Below, in pieces: positions 1 to 6,255 of a stretch of DNA of 6,506 nt. Within the stretch, counting starts at the first letter, position 1; the number at the start of each line of letters is the position of its first letter. The stretch is from the NCBI GenBank assembly GCA_938039305.1, contig CALHUZ010000239.1, forward strand, positions 1 through 6,506, in the 5' to 3' direction. Both the position numbers and the translations under genes were made by a program. Source of the DNA: an uncultured Saprospiraceae bacterium (GTDB lineage: Bacteria > Bacteroidota > Bacteroidia > Chitinophagales > Saprospiraceae). The notes beneath the pieces are model-generated. The model did not search any database. It was not told the DNA's origin and was given only the letters and a program-made list of their open reading frames with translations.

Positions 1-632
1 CAGATGTCTGCGGTAGATTGATCGAAGTATTATCAGGTCAGCCGCTGGATGAGTTTTTGAAAGAAAGAATTCTTGATCCACTTGGTATGGACGATACCGC
101 TTTTCAAGTGCAAAAGAATAAAGCTGATCGATTTGTGACTAACTACACGACGGCTAAAGACGGAAGCGGACTCACAGTTATTGATCATCGATCATTTAGT
201 AATTATACGAAGGACGTAACGCACTTTTCTGGAGGTGGTGGTTTAGTTTCTACAATGCAAGATTATCTGACATTCAGTAAGATGTTGCTTAACAAAGGTG
301 CGCTTAACGGACATCGATTCTTAAGTCCAAAGACTTTAGAGTTAATGACATTAGATCATACAGCAGGTATAGAGCATCAAGGTGGCCCTATCGCACTACC
401 TGACTCTGGGCACGGATTTGGATTGGGCTTCACAGTGACGACTGACTTAGCTGCTTCGGGCATTACAGGATCTAATGGATCTTTTGGCTGGGGAGGAGCA
501 GCGGGAACATATTTCAGAATTGATCCTGAAGAGGATATGATCTACATTCTGATGATACAATTGATGCCTTATAATCATTTGCAAGCAAGAGAGAAGTTTC
601 AGACCATGGTGTATCAAGCCATTGTAGATTAA
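1..632 (+). CDS. Serine hydrolase, class C beta-lactamase/esterase family, C-terminal part
   Basis: The frame is open to the left edge (first whole codon at position 3), so this is the 3' part of a longer gene; about 209 residues are present. The first residues, DVCGRLIEVLSG, match the family stretch DVLGRVIEVVSG, which follows the Y-x-N motif. The nucleophile motif S-x-x-K and Y-x-N should therefore lie upstream of the window. Visible family marks are the PLGM-DTAF segment, a glycine-rich GGGGLVST turn (about residues 77-84 of the visible part) and W163-G164-G165 in GSFGWGGAAGTYFRIDP. WGG takes the place of the KTG/HTG third motif and is seen in family VIII esterases such as EstB. By family, it hydrolyses an ester or amide through an acyl-serine; members are often secreted, but the N-terminus is missing. 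The next gene is 57 nt downstream on the same strand, so co-transcription is possible. The substrate cannot be told, and a role in antibiotic resistance is not indicated. Confidence 0.88.
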   Translation, partial: DVCGRLIEVLSGQPLDEFLKERILDPLGMDDTAFQVQKNKADRFVTNYTTAKDGSGLTVIDHRSFSNYTKDVTHFSGGGGLVSTMQDYLTFSKMLLNKGALNGHRFLSPKTLELMTLDHTAGIEHQGGPIALPDSGHGFGLGFTVTTDLAASGITGSNGSFGWGGAAGTYFRIDPEEDMIYILMIQLMPYNHLQAREKFQTMVYQAIVD

Positions 633-689
633 TCCAGATTTTAAAAGTGAAACTAATTTGAATAATTAAGGAAGTATAATAGAAAAGAG

Positions 690-2063
690 ATGTCATATAT
701 GAAGTGGGTGTTTTTATTGATTATTCTTGTTTGGGTGCAAGGCATGACAGCACAAGATGGCTGGGAAGAATTATTTAATGGGAAGGATTTTTCTAATTTC
801 GTACAGCTCAATGGAGAAGCTACTTATAAAATAGAAGACGGCCAGATGGTCGGAATCTCCAAGCTCAATACGCCTAATAGTTTTATGGCGACTAAGAAGG
901 CATATGGAGATTTTATTTTAGAATTTGAAGTGCTTGTAGAGAATGGATTGAACTCAGGTGTGCAGTTCAGAAGTCTGAGTCTTCCTGAGTATAGAGATGG
1001 CCGAGTACATGGATATCAGTGTGAGATAGAGACGAGTCCACGCAAATGGGCAGGTGGTGTTTATGATGAAGGAAGAAGAGCATGGTTGTATCCGTTGTCA
1101 CGAAATGAAAAAGGCGCACAAGCCTTTGTACCTGGACAATGGAATAAATATCGCATTCAAGCCATAGGTCACAACATAGATACTTGGATCAATGGTGTCC
1201 AGTGCGCTAATCTTGTAGATGATCTTACAGCAGAAGGTTTTATAGCCTTTCAAGTCCATGGTATAGGACGCAAAGAGCAAGAAGGCAAGACTGTAAGATG
1301 GCGGGATATTAAGATTAAGACAACTGATCTCGAAGCTGACATAATGATGGATGATCCTGATGTTGCAGAAGTTAGCTACTTGCATAACGAGTTAAGCGAT
1401 CAAGAAAAAAGAAGTGGTTGGAGATTGCTTTGGGATGGTACTTCTACTGATGGCTGGAGGGGAGCGAAGATGACAGTATTTCCTGATAAAGGGTGGGTGA
1501 TAGAGGATGGTGTGCTTAAAGTGCTATCGTCTGGTGGAGCCGAATCGAGAAATGGTGGTGACATAGTCACTGTAGATACTTATTCTAATTTTGAATTGAG
1601 TGTGGATTTTAAAATGACCGACGGGGCTAATAGCGGCATCAAGTACTTTGTAGATCCAGAATTAAACAGAGGTGATGGCTCTGCTATAGGGTTAGAATTT
1701 CAAATTCTCGATGATCAAGAACACCCTGATGCAACTAACGGAAAGAATGGCAACCGTACCTTGGGCTCACTGTATGACCTCATTAGAGCCGAGACCTACA
1801 GTAAGAACGGAAGTAAGAATTTCAAAGGTGTTAACAATTGGAATAATGCCCGCATAGTAGTTCGCGGTGGCCATGTGGAGCACTGGTTGAATCATGTGAA
1901 AATTATCGAGTTTGATCGACACAGTCAGGTCTTCAAAGCCCTTGTAGAAAAGAGTAAGTATGAAAACTGGGAGAACTTCGGTAGACAACCAGCAGGCCAT
2001 ATCTTGCTACAGGATCATGGTGATGAAGTATCATTCGCCAATATCAAGATCAGAGAATTTTAA
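690..2063 (+). CDS. Secreted protein with two DUF1080 (3-keto-disaccharide hydrolase family) domains
   Basis: The 457-residue product starts with a type I signal peptide: K5, a hydrophobic core at residues 6-16, and likely cleavage after A21 (MTA|Q). It has no lipobox cysteine, so it is predicted to be periplasmic or secreted. Two PF06439-type jelly-roll domains follow. Domain 1 (about 25-212) carries HGYQCEIE (107-114) and GGVYDEGRRAW (122-132). Domain 2 (about 242-457) carries EFQILDD (336-342), an HPD at 345-347 and GSLYDL (359-364). The copies are diverged and resemble different DUF1080 subtypes, so this looks like an old fusion or duplication. Characterised relatives cleave 3-keto-glycosides made by a separate sugar 3-dehydrogenase; none is visible here. 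The gene leads a unit with an SDR and uxuA (14-nt gaps), which suggests a uronate-containing substrate by inference only. An alternative start is the ATG at 699. The A-rich upstream stretch has no convincing Shine-Dalgarno at normal spacing. Confidence 0.9.
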   Translation: MSYMKWVFLLIILVWVQGMTAQDGWEELFNGKDFSNFVQLNGEATYKIEDGQMVGISKLNTPNSFMATKKAYGDFILEFEVLVENGLNSGVQFRSLSLPEYRDGRVHGYQCEIETSPRKWAGGVYDEGRRAWLYPLSRNEKGAQAFVPGQWNKYRIQAIGHNIDTWINGVQCANLVDDLTAEGFIAFQVHGIGRKEQEGKTVRWRDIKIKTTDLEADIMMDDPDVAEVSYLHNELSDQEKRSGWRLLWDGTSTDGWRGAKMTVFPDKGWVIEDGVLKVLSSGGAESRNGGDIVTVDTYSNFELSVDFKMTDGANSGIKYFVDPELNRGDGSAIGLEFQILDDQEHPDATNGKNGNRTLGSLYDLIRAETYSKNGSKNFKGVNNWNNARIVVRGGHVEHWLNHVKIIEFDRHSQVFKALVEKSKYENWENFGRQPAGHILLQDHGDEVSFANIKIREF

Positions 2064-2077
2064 AATTAGAAAAGTAC

Positions 2078-2884
2078 ATGTTCAGATTAGATGGAAAAGT
2101 TGCTATCATCACAGGTGGTGGTGGCGTACTGGGTGGTGCCATGGCAGAAGGTCTTGCTCAAGCAGGAGCGAATGTAGCGCTCTTGGGTCGTACGAAATCC
2201 AAAGTAGCCAAGAAGGCTAAAGAGATAAACTATGAAGGAGGCACAGCTTTAGCAGTAGTAGCCGATGTCTTGGATAAAGAACAATTAGAAAAGGCAAAGA
2301 AGAAGATCATAAGAAAGTGGGGTCGTATAGATATTCTAATTAATGCTGCTGGTGGCAATATGAAAGGTGCGACTATCACACCAGATGAAACCATCTTTGA
2401 CTTGTCTATGGAAGAATTTTCTAAAGTCACAGATCTTAATCTTAATGGCACTGTACTGCCATCACTTGTCTTTGGTGGTGCTTTTACAAAAGAAAATAGT
2501 GGGTGCATTATCAATATCTCCTCTATGGCAGTGCCTCAAGCTATCACAAGAGTAGTAGGGTACTCGGCATCCAAGGCAGCCGTAGATAACTTTACAAGAT
2601 GGATGGCTGTTGAGATGGCCCTTAAGTATGGAGAAGGTATCCGAGTTAATGCTATCGCTCCAGGGTTTTATCTTGCAGATCAGAATAGAAAGTTGCTCAC
2701 TAATGAAGATGGCAGCTATACGGACAGAGCCAAATCAATCATCGCACAGACGCCGATGAAGAGATTTGGTAAGCCTGAAGAGTTGATCAGTACAGTACTT
2801 TGGTTGTGTAGTGACCACTCCACTTTTATCACCGGTATCATCGTGCCAGTGGATGGTGGTTTCAGTGCATTCTCGGGAGTCTAA
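2078..2884 (+). CDS. SDR family oxidoreductase, probable D-mannonate oxidoreductase (fructuronate reductase)
   Basis: This 268-residue classical short-chain dehydrogenase has a Rossmann fold. The cofactor motif TGGGGVLGG is at residues 12-20, NAAGG (the NNAG equivalent) at 89-93, and the catalytic triad is S149, Y162 and K166 (YSASK), with the usual 13-residue Ser-Tyr spacing. PG and the C-terminal VDGG segment are also in place, and there is no signal peptide, so it is cytoplasmic. The glycine-rich VLGGAM variant and the adjoining uxuA match the SDR group annotated as D-mannonate oxidoreductase. That activity interconverts D-fructuronate and D-mannonate with NAD(P)H. It is unrelated in fold to E. 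coli UxuB, a polyol-type dehydrogenase of about 480 residues, so I give no symbol. It starts 14 nt after the DUF1080 gene and ends 14 nt before uxuA, a strong operon sign. The SDR family is certain; the substrate rests mainly on context. Confidence 0.88.
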   Translation: MFRLDGKVAIITGGGGVLGGAMAEGLAQAGANVALLGRTKSKVAKKAKEINYEGGTALAVVADVLDKEQLEKAKKKIIRKWGRIDILINAAGGNMKGATITPDETIFDLSMEEFSKVTDLNLNGTVLPSLVFGGAFTKENSGCIINISSMAVPQAITRVVGYSASKAAVDNFTRWMAVEMALKYGEGIRVNAIAPGFYLADQNRKLLTNEDGSYTDRAKSIIAQTPMKRFGKPEELISTVLWLCSDHSTFITGIIVPVDGGFSAFSGV

Positions 2885-2898
2885 AAGACTAAGTAAAA

Positions 2899-4074
2899 AT
2901 GAAGCGATTAGTACAAACTTGGAGATGGTATGGTCCAGATGACCAAGTGAGCTTGACAGATATCAGGCAAGCAGGTGCTACAGGAATAGTGACAGCTCTT
3001 CATCATATTCCCAATGGTGAAGTATGGCCCATAGATGAGATATTAATTAGAAAAAAAGTAATAGAAGCTGCAGGACTTAGTTGGTCTGTAGTCGAAAGTG
3101 TGCCTATCCATGATGATATAAAGAGGCGCTCTGGAGATTATCAATTGTATATCGACAACTATAAAAAGACAATTGCTCATCTTGGTAGTTGTGATATCCC
3201 TGTCCTCACTTACAACTTTATGCCGATCATGGATTGGGTGAGAACTGATCTCAACTATGAAATGCCAGATGGCTCCAAAGCACTTCGATTTGAGAAAGCC
3301 GCGTTTACAGCTTTTGATCTATTTATCTTAGAAAGGAAGAATGCTTCTGATAATTATACGCAAGATGAAGTAGCAAGAGCTACTTCACGTTACGAAAGCA
3401 TGACTGAAGTCCAGCGCGAACAGTTGACTGATTATATCATAGCAGGGCTTCCTGGGAAAACCACAGCGGGTTCTTCAAGTCTTGCTGGCTTTAGAGATAT
3501 CTTAGATACTTATGCAGATATCGGAACATCAGAATTACGAGATCACCTTATCTCTTTTTTGAAAGAAGTAGTACCTGTTGCAGAAGAGGCAGGTGTACTA
3601 TTGGCCATCCATCCAGATGACCCACCATTTAGTCTGCTTGGACTTCCACGTATCGTTACTAATCACAAAGATGCACGAGCGATTTTAGACGCCGTTGACT
3701 CTAAAGCCAATGGACTTTGTTTTTGTACTGGTTCATATGGCGTTCTTCCTTCAAACGATTTGCCAGCAATGGTGCGAGACATGGGAGAGAAGATCAATTT
3801 TATACATCTAAGAGCAACCAAAAGAGAGCAAGACGGAAACTTCTATGAAGCTGATCACCTCGATGGTGATGTAGATATGTATGAAGTCATGAAAGCGCTA
3901 ATTGAGATCCAGCAGGAACATGAGCTTTCGATCCCTATGCGTCCAGACCACGGCCATCAGATGTTAGATGACTTGTCTAAGTTCACGAACCCTGGCTATT
4001 CAGCGATTGGGAGATTAAGAGGGCTTGCAGAATTAAGAGGCTTGGAAGAGGGCATCGTCAGGAGTATCAGATGA
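2899..4074 (+). CDS. uxuA: Mannonate dehydratase UxuA
   Basis: At 391 residues the product is close to the E. coli enzyme (394). It removes water from D-mannonate to give 2-keto-3-deoxy-D-gluconate in the cytoplasmic hexuronate pathway, using Fe2+ or Mn2+. It is a TIM-barrel protein of the xylose-isomerase-like group. The opening MKRLVQTWRWYGPDD and ATGIVTALHHIPNGEVW are typical. The expected metal-binding set is visible: H238 in AIHPDDPP, C276 in CTGSYG, H303 in NFIHLRA and D350 in RPDHGH. The family's internal insertion (about residues 130-190) is present, so the gene looks whole and functional. It follows the SDR by 14 nt and is the last gene of the unit; the next 210 nt are non-coding. 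Its partner SDR would supply mannonate, and KdgK and KdgA would be needed downstream but are not in the window. The ATG start is preceded by an A-rich stretch, without a Shine-Dalgarno. Confidence 0.97.
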   Translation: MKRLVQTWRWYGPDDQVSLTDIRQAGATGIVTALHHIPNGEVWPIDEILIRKKVIEAAGLSWSVVESVPIHDDIKRRSGDYQLYIDNYKKTIAHLGSCDIPVLTYNFMPIMDWVRTDLNYEMPDGSKALRFEKAAFTAFDLFILERKNASDNYTQDEVARATSRYESMTEVQREQLTDYIIAGLPGKTTAGSSSLAGFRDILDTYADIGTSELRDHLISFLKEVVPVAEEAGVLLAIHPDDPPFSLLGLPRIVTNHKDARAILDAVDSKANGLCFCTGSYGVLPSNDLPAMVRDMGEKINFIHLRATKREQDGNFYEADHLDGDVDMYEVMKALIEIQQEHELSIPMRPDHGHQMLDDLSKFTNPGYSAIGRLRGLAELRGLEEGIVRSIR

Positions 4075-4284
4075 TGTTAAACTTAGTCCGAGTACCTCTG
4101 ATTTAACAGAGAGCTACGTTATAAAGCCCACTTAACTCTATCTTTAGAGTGTCATGATGAATTATGCTATTCATTACAGAATGAAAGTATTCATCAATCA
4201 TATGTATCTGTTGGTCTAAATCACAATTACATTTACTGGTCACACCAATTGCTCTACCTATCTTTAAGATGTTATAAAATTAAC
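4075..4284 (+). other. Non-coding gap with short hairpins and AT-rich repeats
   Basis: These 210 nt lack a convincing gene. They hold several short inverted repeats: CTCTG/CAGAG (4096-4100 and 4107-4111), ACTCTA/TAGAGT with a 4-nt loop (4135-4150), ATGAAT/ATTCAT (4157-4174) and TTCATT/AATGAA (4170-4185). The last two share bases and so cannot form together. TATTCAT occurs twice, at 4168 and 4188, and CTATCTTTA twice, at 4138 and 4258. None of the hairpins is GC-rich or followed by a good T-run, so a classical terminator is not clear. Weak matches to the Bacteroidota -7 element TAnnTTTG occur at 4228-4235 and 4259-4266 (both end in A), without a well-spaced TTG. The region most likely ends the uxuA transcript and starts the next one. 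Confidence 0.5.
4135..4150 (+). terminator. Weak hairpin after uxuA, possible transcript end
   Basis: A perfect 6-bp stem, ACTCTA (4135-4140) with TAGAGT (4145-4150), closes a TCTT loop 60 nt after the uxuA stop. The stem has only two G-C pairs and no T-tract follows, so it is at best a weak or factor-assisted terminator. The nearby 5-bp CTCTG/CAGAG hairpin at 4096-4111 is a similar, equally weak candidate. Confidence 0.2.
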
Positions 4285-6069
4285 ATGCACATGAATATTG
4301 CCACAAAAGGACTTAGCTCCATTCTGATTCTTTTTTTGTTTTTCTCTTCTTGTAAGGAAACTCCAGAACCAGTTTTTGACTTGGATGCAGGTGTTCCTAA
4401 TTTTGGTCTGTATGATCAAAATGGAGAGTTTCATAACCTCTATTACAACTCAGATGCTAAGGCGGTGGTGCTATATATCCAAGGCAATAAGTGCCCGATA
4501 GTGCGCCAAGCCGTCCCGGACCTCAAAGTGGTGCGTAAAGAATTCAGAGATAAAGGAGTAAAGTTTCTGATGTTGAATGCTAATGTGCAGGATGATAGAG
4601 CTTCTATCGCCGCTGAGGCAGAAGAATTTGACATTGACTTTCCGATACTGAAGGATGAAGCACAATTAGTGGCCGAGTCATTACAACTTCATCGTACAGC
4701 TGAGGCTATTGTCATCGATCCATTTACTTGGTCGATAGTCTATCGTGGCCCGATCAATGATCGTATGGGATATGAGAGCCAAAGAGACAATGCTGACAAT
4801 CACTATTTATCGGACGCATTGAATTCACTTTTGGCTGATGAAGAAATCGCAGAACCGACCGTAAGAAGTGTAGGGTGTTTGATTAAGAGATTGCACGACG
4901 ATCCTGCAGCATATGCTAATATCTCTTATGAACATGATGTTGCTCCTATTTTGCTCGACAAGTGTATGACGTGTCATGTCGAAGGTGGTATCGCTCCATG
5001 GCAAATGAAAGACCACGCAACAGTATTTGGGTGGTCCATGATGATGAGAGAAGTACTAAGAACAAGAAGGATGCCTCCATATCATGCGGATCCAGAATAT
5101 GGAGAGCTCAAGCATGATCTTTCTTTGAGTACAGAAGAACTGCAAACCTTGGTGCATTGGATAGATGCCGGTGCTAAAAAGGATGGTGATCGAGATCCAT
5201 TAGCAGAATACAAAGCCGTAGCTCCAATCTGGGATAAAGGATTGCCTGATTTAGTCTTTGAGTTAGACCAAGAAGATATACCTGCAACAGGGATTGTTGA
5301 TTACAGATACCAAGAGCATGATATAGAAATTACAAAGGACATTTGGGCAACAGGTTTTCAGATCCTACCCGGAAATCGTGAGGTATTACATCACGTATTA
5401 GTGAGTGTGATTTATCCTGATGGTTTTATGGAACCTATAGATAGGAGAAGCCCTTGGTTAGATGGTTTATTGGCAGCATGGGCGCCAGGTGGGGAGACAG
5501 AAGTTTTTCCAGACCATACTGGTAGGGCTATTCCAAAGGGTTCGAAGTTGCACTTTCAGATGCATTATACAACTAATGGTAAGGCGCAGTCTGATAAGTC
5601 TACAGTCGGTATTTATTATACTGACCAACAGCCAGAGAATGAATACTTAATGGTAGGTGCTTTTAACACTGACCTTCAGATCCCGCCTGGTGAAAAGCGA
5701 TATGAGAATAAAGCCAAGCACCTATTCGAACATGATGCAACACTTTATGCCCTATTCCCACACATGCATTTTAGGGGCAAGGCTATGAAGTTTACTCTTC
5801 TTTATCCAGATGGGAAAAGAGAGGTAGTCCTGAATGTGCCTAATTATAGTTTCAATTGGCAAAGAGGTTACTTATTCGAAGAGCCTTTAAAATTGCCTGC
5901 TCGTACAGTTCTTTATATCGATGCCATATTTGATAATTCTAAGCAGAATACCTTTAATCCTGCACCAGAAAAGACAGTGTATTGGGGAGACTTTTCATTT
6001 GATGAAATGCTGATCGGATTTATGAGCTTTGAATATCACGACAACAATGAGGCTCTTTCTATGAATTAG
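4285..6069 (+). CDS. Lipoprotein fusing peroxiredoxin-like, cytochrome c and PHM-type copper monooxygenase domains
   Basis: The product has about 594 residues. The N-terminus has one Lys, a long hydrophobic stretch and a lipobox-like FSSC (C23), predicting an envelope-anchored lipoprotein. Domain 1 (about 30-205) is thioredoxin-fold, peroxiredoxin-like: N-K-C70-P replaces CxxC, and a second cysteine, C198, sits in GCLIK. Domain 2 (about 215-295) is a c-type cytochrome: C227-MT-C230-H231 binds heme, and M263 in RMPP is the likely distal ligand. Domain 3 (about 310-594) matches copper type II monooxygenases (PHM/DBM). H369-H370 and H427 (in QMHY) would form the CuH site; H493, H495 (HMH) and M575 (DEM) would form the CuM site, with spacing close to animal PHM. 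The family hydroxylates substrates with O2, normally using ascorbate. The substrate is unknown here. I prefer the ATG at 4285; 4291 is equally plausible, while a TTG at 4249 would put a poor extension before the signal. The gene stands alone between two non-coding gaps. Confidence 0.87.
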   Translation: MHMNIATKGLSSILILFLFFSSCKETPEPVFDLDAGVPNFGLYDQNGEFHNLYYNSDAKAVVLYIQGNKCPIVRQAVPDLKVVRKEFRDKGVKFLMLNANVQDDRASIAAEAEEFDIDFPILKDEAQLVAESLQLHRTAEAIVIDPFTWSIVYRGPINDRMGYESQRDNADNHYLSDALNSLLADEEIAEPTVRSVGCLIKRLHDDPAAYANISYEHDVAPILLDKCMTCHVEGGIAPWQMKDHATVFGWSMMMREVLRTRRMPPYHADPEYGELKHDLSLSTEELQTLVHWIDAGAKKDGDRDPLAEYKAVAPIWDKGLPDLVFELDQEDIPATGIVDYRYQEHDIEITKDIWATGFQILPGNREVLHHVLVSVIYPDGFMEPIDRRSPWLDGLLAAWAPGGETEVFPDHTGRAIPKGSKLHFQMHYTTNGKAQSDKSTVGIYYTDQQPENEYLMVGAFNTDLQIPPGEKRYENKAKHLFEHDATLYALFPHMHFRGKAMKFTLLYPDGKREVVLNVPNYSFNWQRGYLFEEPLKLPARTVLYIDAIFDNSKQNTFNPAPEKTVYWGDFSFDEMLIGFMSFEYHDNNEALSMN

Positions 6070-6105
6070 ACTTTTATGTTCATGTAGAGTGGGTAGTTAC
6101 GATTC

Positions 6106-6119
6106 TTTGTAAGTACAAA
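6106..6119. promoter_or_regulatory. Operator-like dyad TTTGTA-AG-TACAAA
   Basis: A perfect 6-bp inverted repeat with a 2-bp centre lies 37 nt after the copper-protein stop and about 137 nt before the ABC gene. The centre is too short to form an RNA hairpin loop with all six pairs, so a dimeric DNA-binding protein is the more natural reading. Which regulator would bind is unknown, and a chance palindrome of this length in AT-rich DNA is possible. Confidence 0.2.
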
Positions 6120-6209
6120 AGCTCGGATTGAATGCCCAAAGAGGGATTCTAAATATAGATTTATTGAATAGTGAGATTAGCTTTTACAGACAGTCAAACT
6201 ACATTCTTT

Positions 6210-6235
6210 GCTTTTTCTACTCAGTGTAGAAAGGC
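6210..6235 (+). terminator. Hairpin upstream of the ABC gene, possible terminator or leader structure
   Basis: TTTCTAC (6214-6220) pairs perfectly with GTAGAAA (6226-6232) around a TCAGT loop. The stem can extend through a T-G wobble and one bulged T to G6210-C6235. It is the strongest hairpin in the window. The following sequence, TACATTTTATAAAA, has only a short T-run, so it is not a textbook terminator. It ends 20 nt before the next start codon, so it could also act on initiation of that gene. Confidence 0.3.
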
Positions 6236-6255
6236 TACATTTTATAAAAAGTATA

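Larger units (their letters stand above)
690..4074 (+). other. Predicted operon: DUF1080 protein, mannonate oxidoreductase, uxuA
   Basis: Three same-strand genes are separated by only 14 nt at each junction, with no hairpin between them, so they are very likely co-transcribed and translated from one mRNA. The last two encode consecutive steps, fructuronate to mannonate to KDG. The first encodes an exported sugar-active protein, which would supply or process a substrate outside the cytoplasm. The upstream serine hydrolase, 57 nt away, may belong to the same transcript. I found no convincing promoter in that 57-nt gap. The operon grouping is inferred from spacing, not shown by expression data. 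Confidence 0.75.
6070..6255 (+). other. Non-coding gap before the ABC transporter gene
   Basis: These 186 nt carry no supported gene. They hold the 14-nt dyad TTTGTA-AG-TACAAA (6106-6119), the hairpin at 6210-6235, and two copies of CTACATT (6199-6205 and 6235-6241) flanking that hairpin. TACATTTT at 6236-6243 fits the Bacteroidota -7 consensus TAnnTTTG in 7 of 8 positions, but the nearest TTG (6208-6210) is about 25 nt upstream, which is too far for a confident promoter call. Confidence 0.45.

Noticed and set aside
654..660. TAATTTG as a Bacteroidota -7 element before the DUF1080 gene
   Set aside because: It is one base shorter than TAnnTTTG and has no TTG at proper spacing upstream, so it is not called a promoter.
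675..680. TATAAT as a sigma-70 -10 box
   Set aside because: It sits only 9 nt before the start codon with no -35 partner, and E. coli-type boxes are not the norm in this phylum.
514..696. Reverse-strand frame overlapping the hydrolase end
   Set aside because: It is antisense to a well-supported gene, has low-complexity composition and shows no recognisable motif.
1098..1385. Reverse-strand frame inside the DUF1080 gene
   Set aside because: It lies wholly antisense to a conserved domain, and its translation resembles no family I know.
1960..2220. Forward frame bridging the DUF1080 gene and the SDR
   Set aside because: It overlaps two real genes in another frame, and its Trp/Arg/Ser-rich translation is a frame-shift shadow of the glycine-rich SDR start.
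4249..4284. TTG start giving the copper protein 12 more residues
   Set aside because: The extension would place Arg, Cys and Lys before an otherwise complete lipoprotein signal; the ATG at 4285 or 4291 gives a normal signal length.
5462..5650. Forward frame inside the copper monooxygenase module
   Set aside because: It is an out-of-frame shadow; the main frame carries the conserved QMHY motif across the same stretch.
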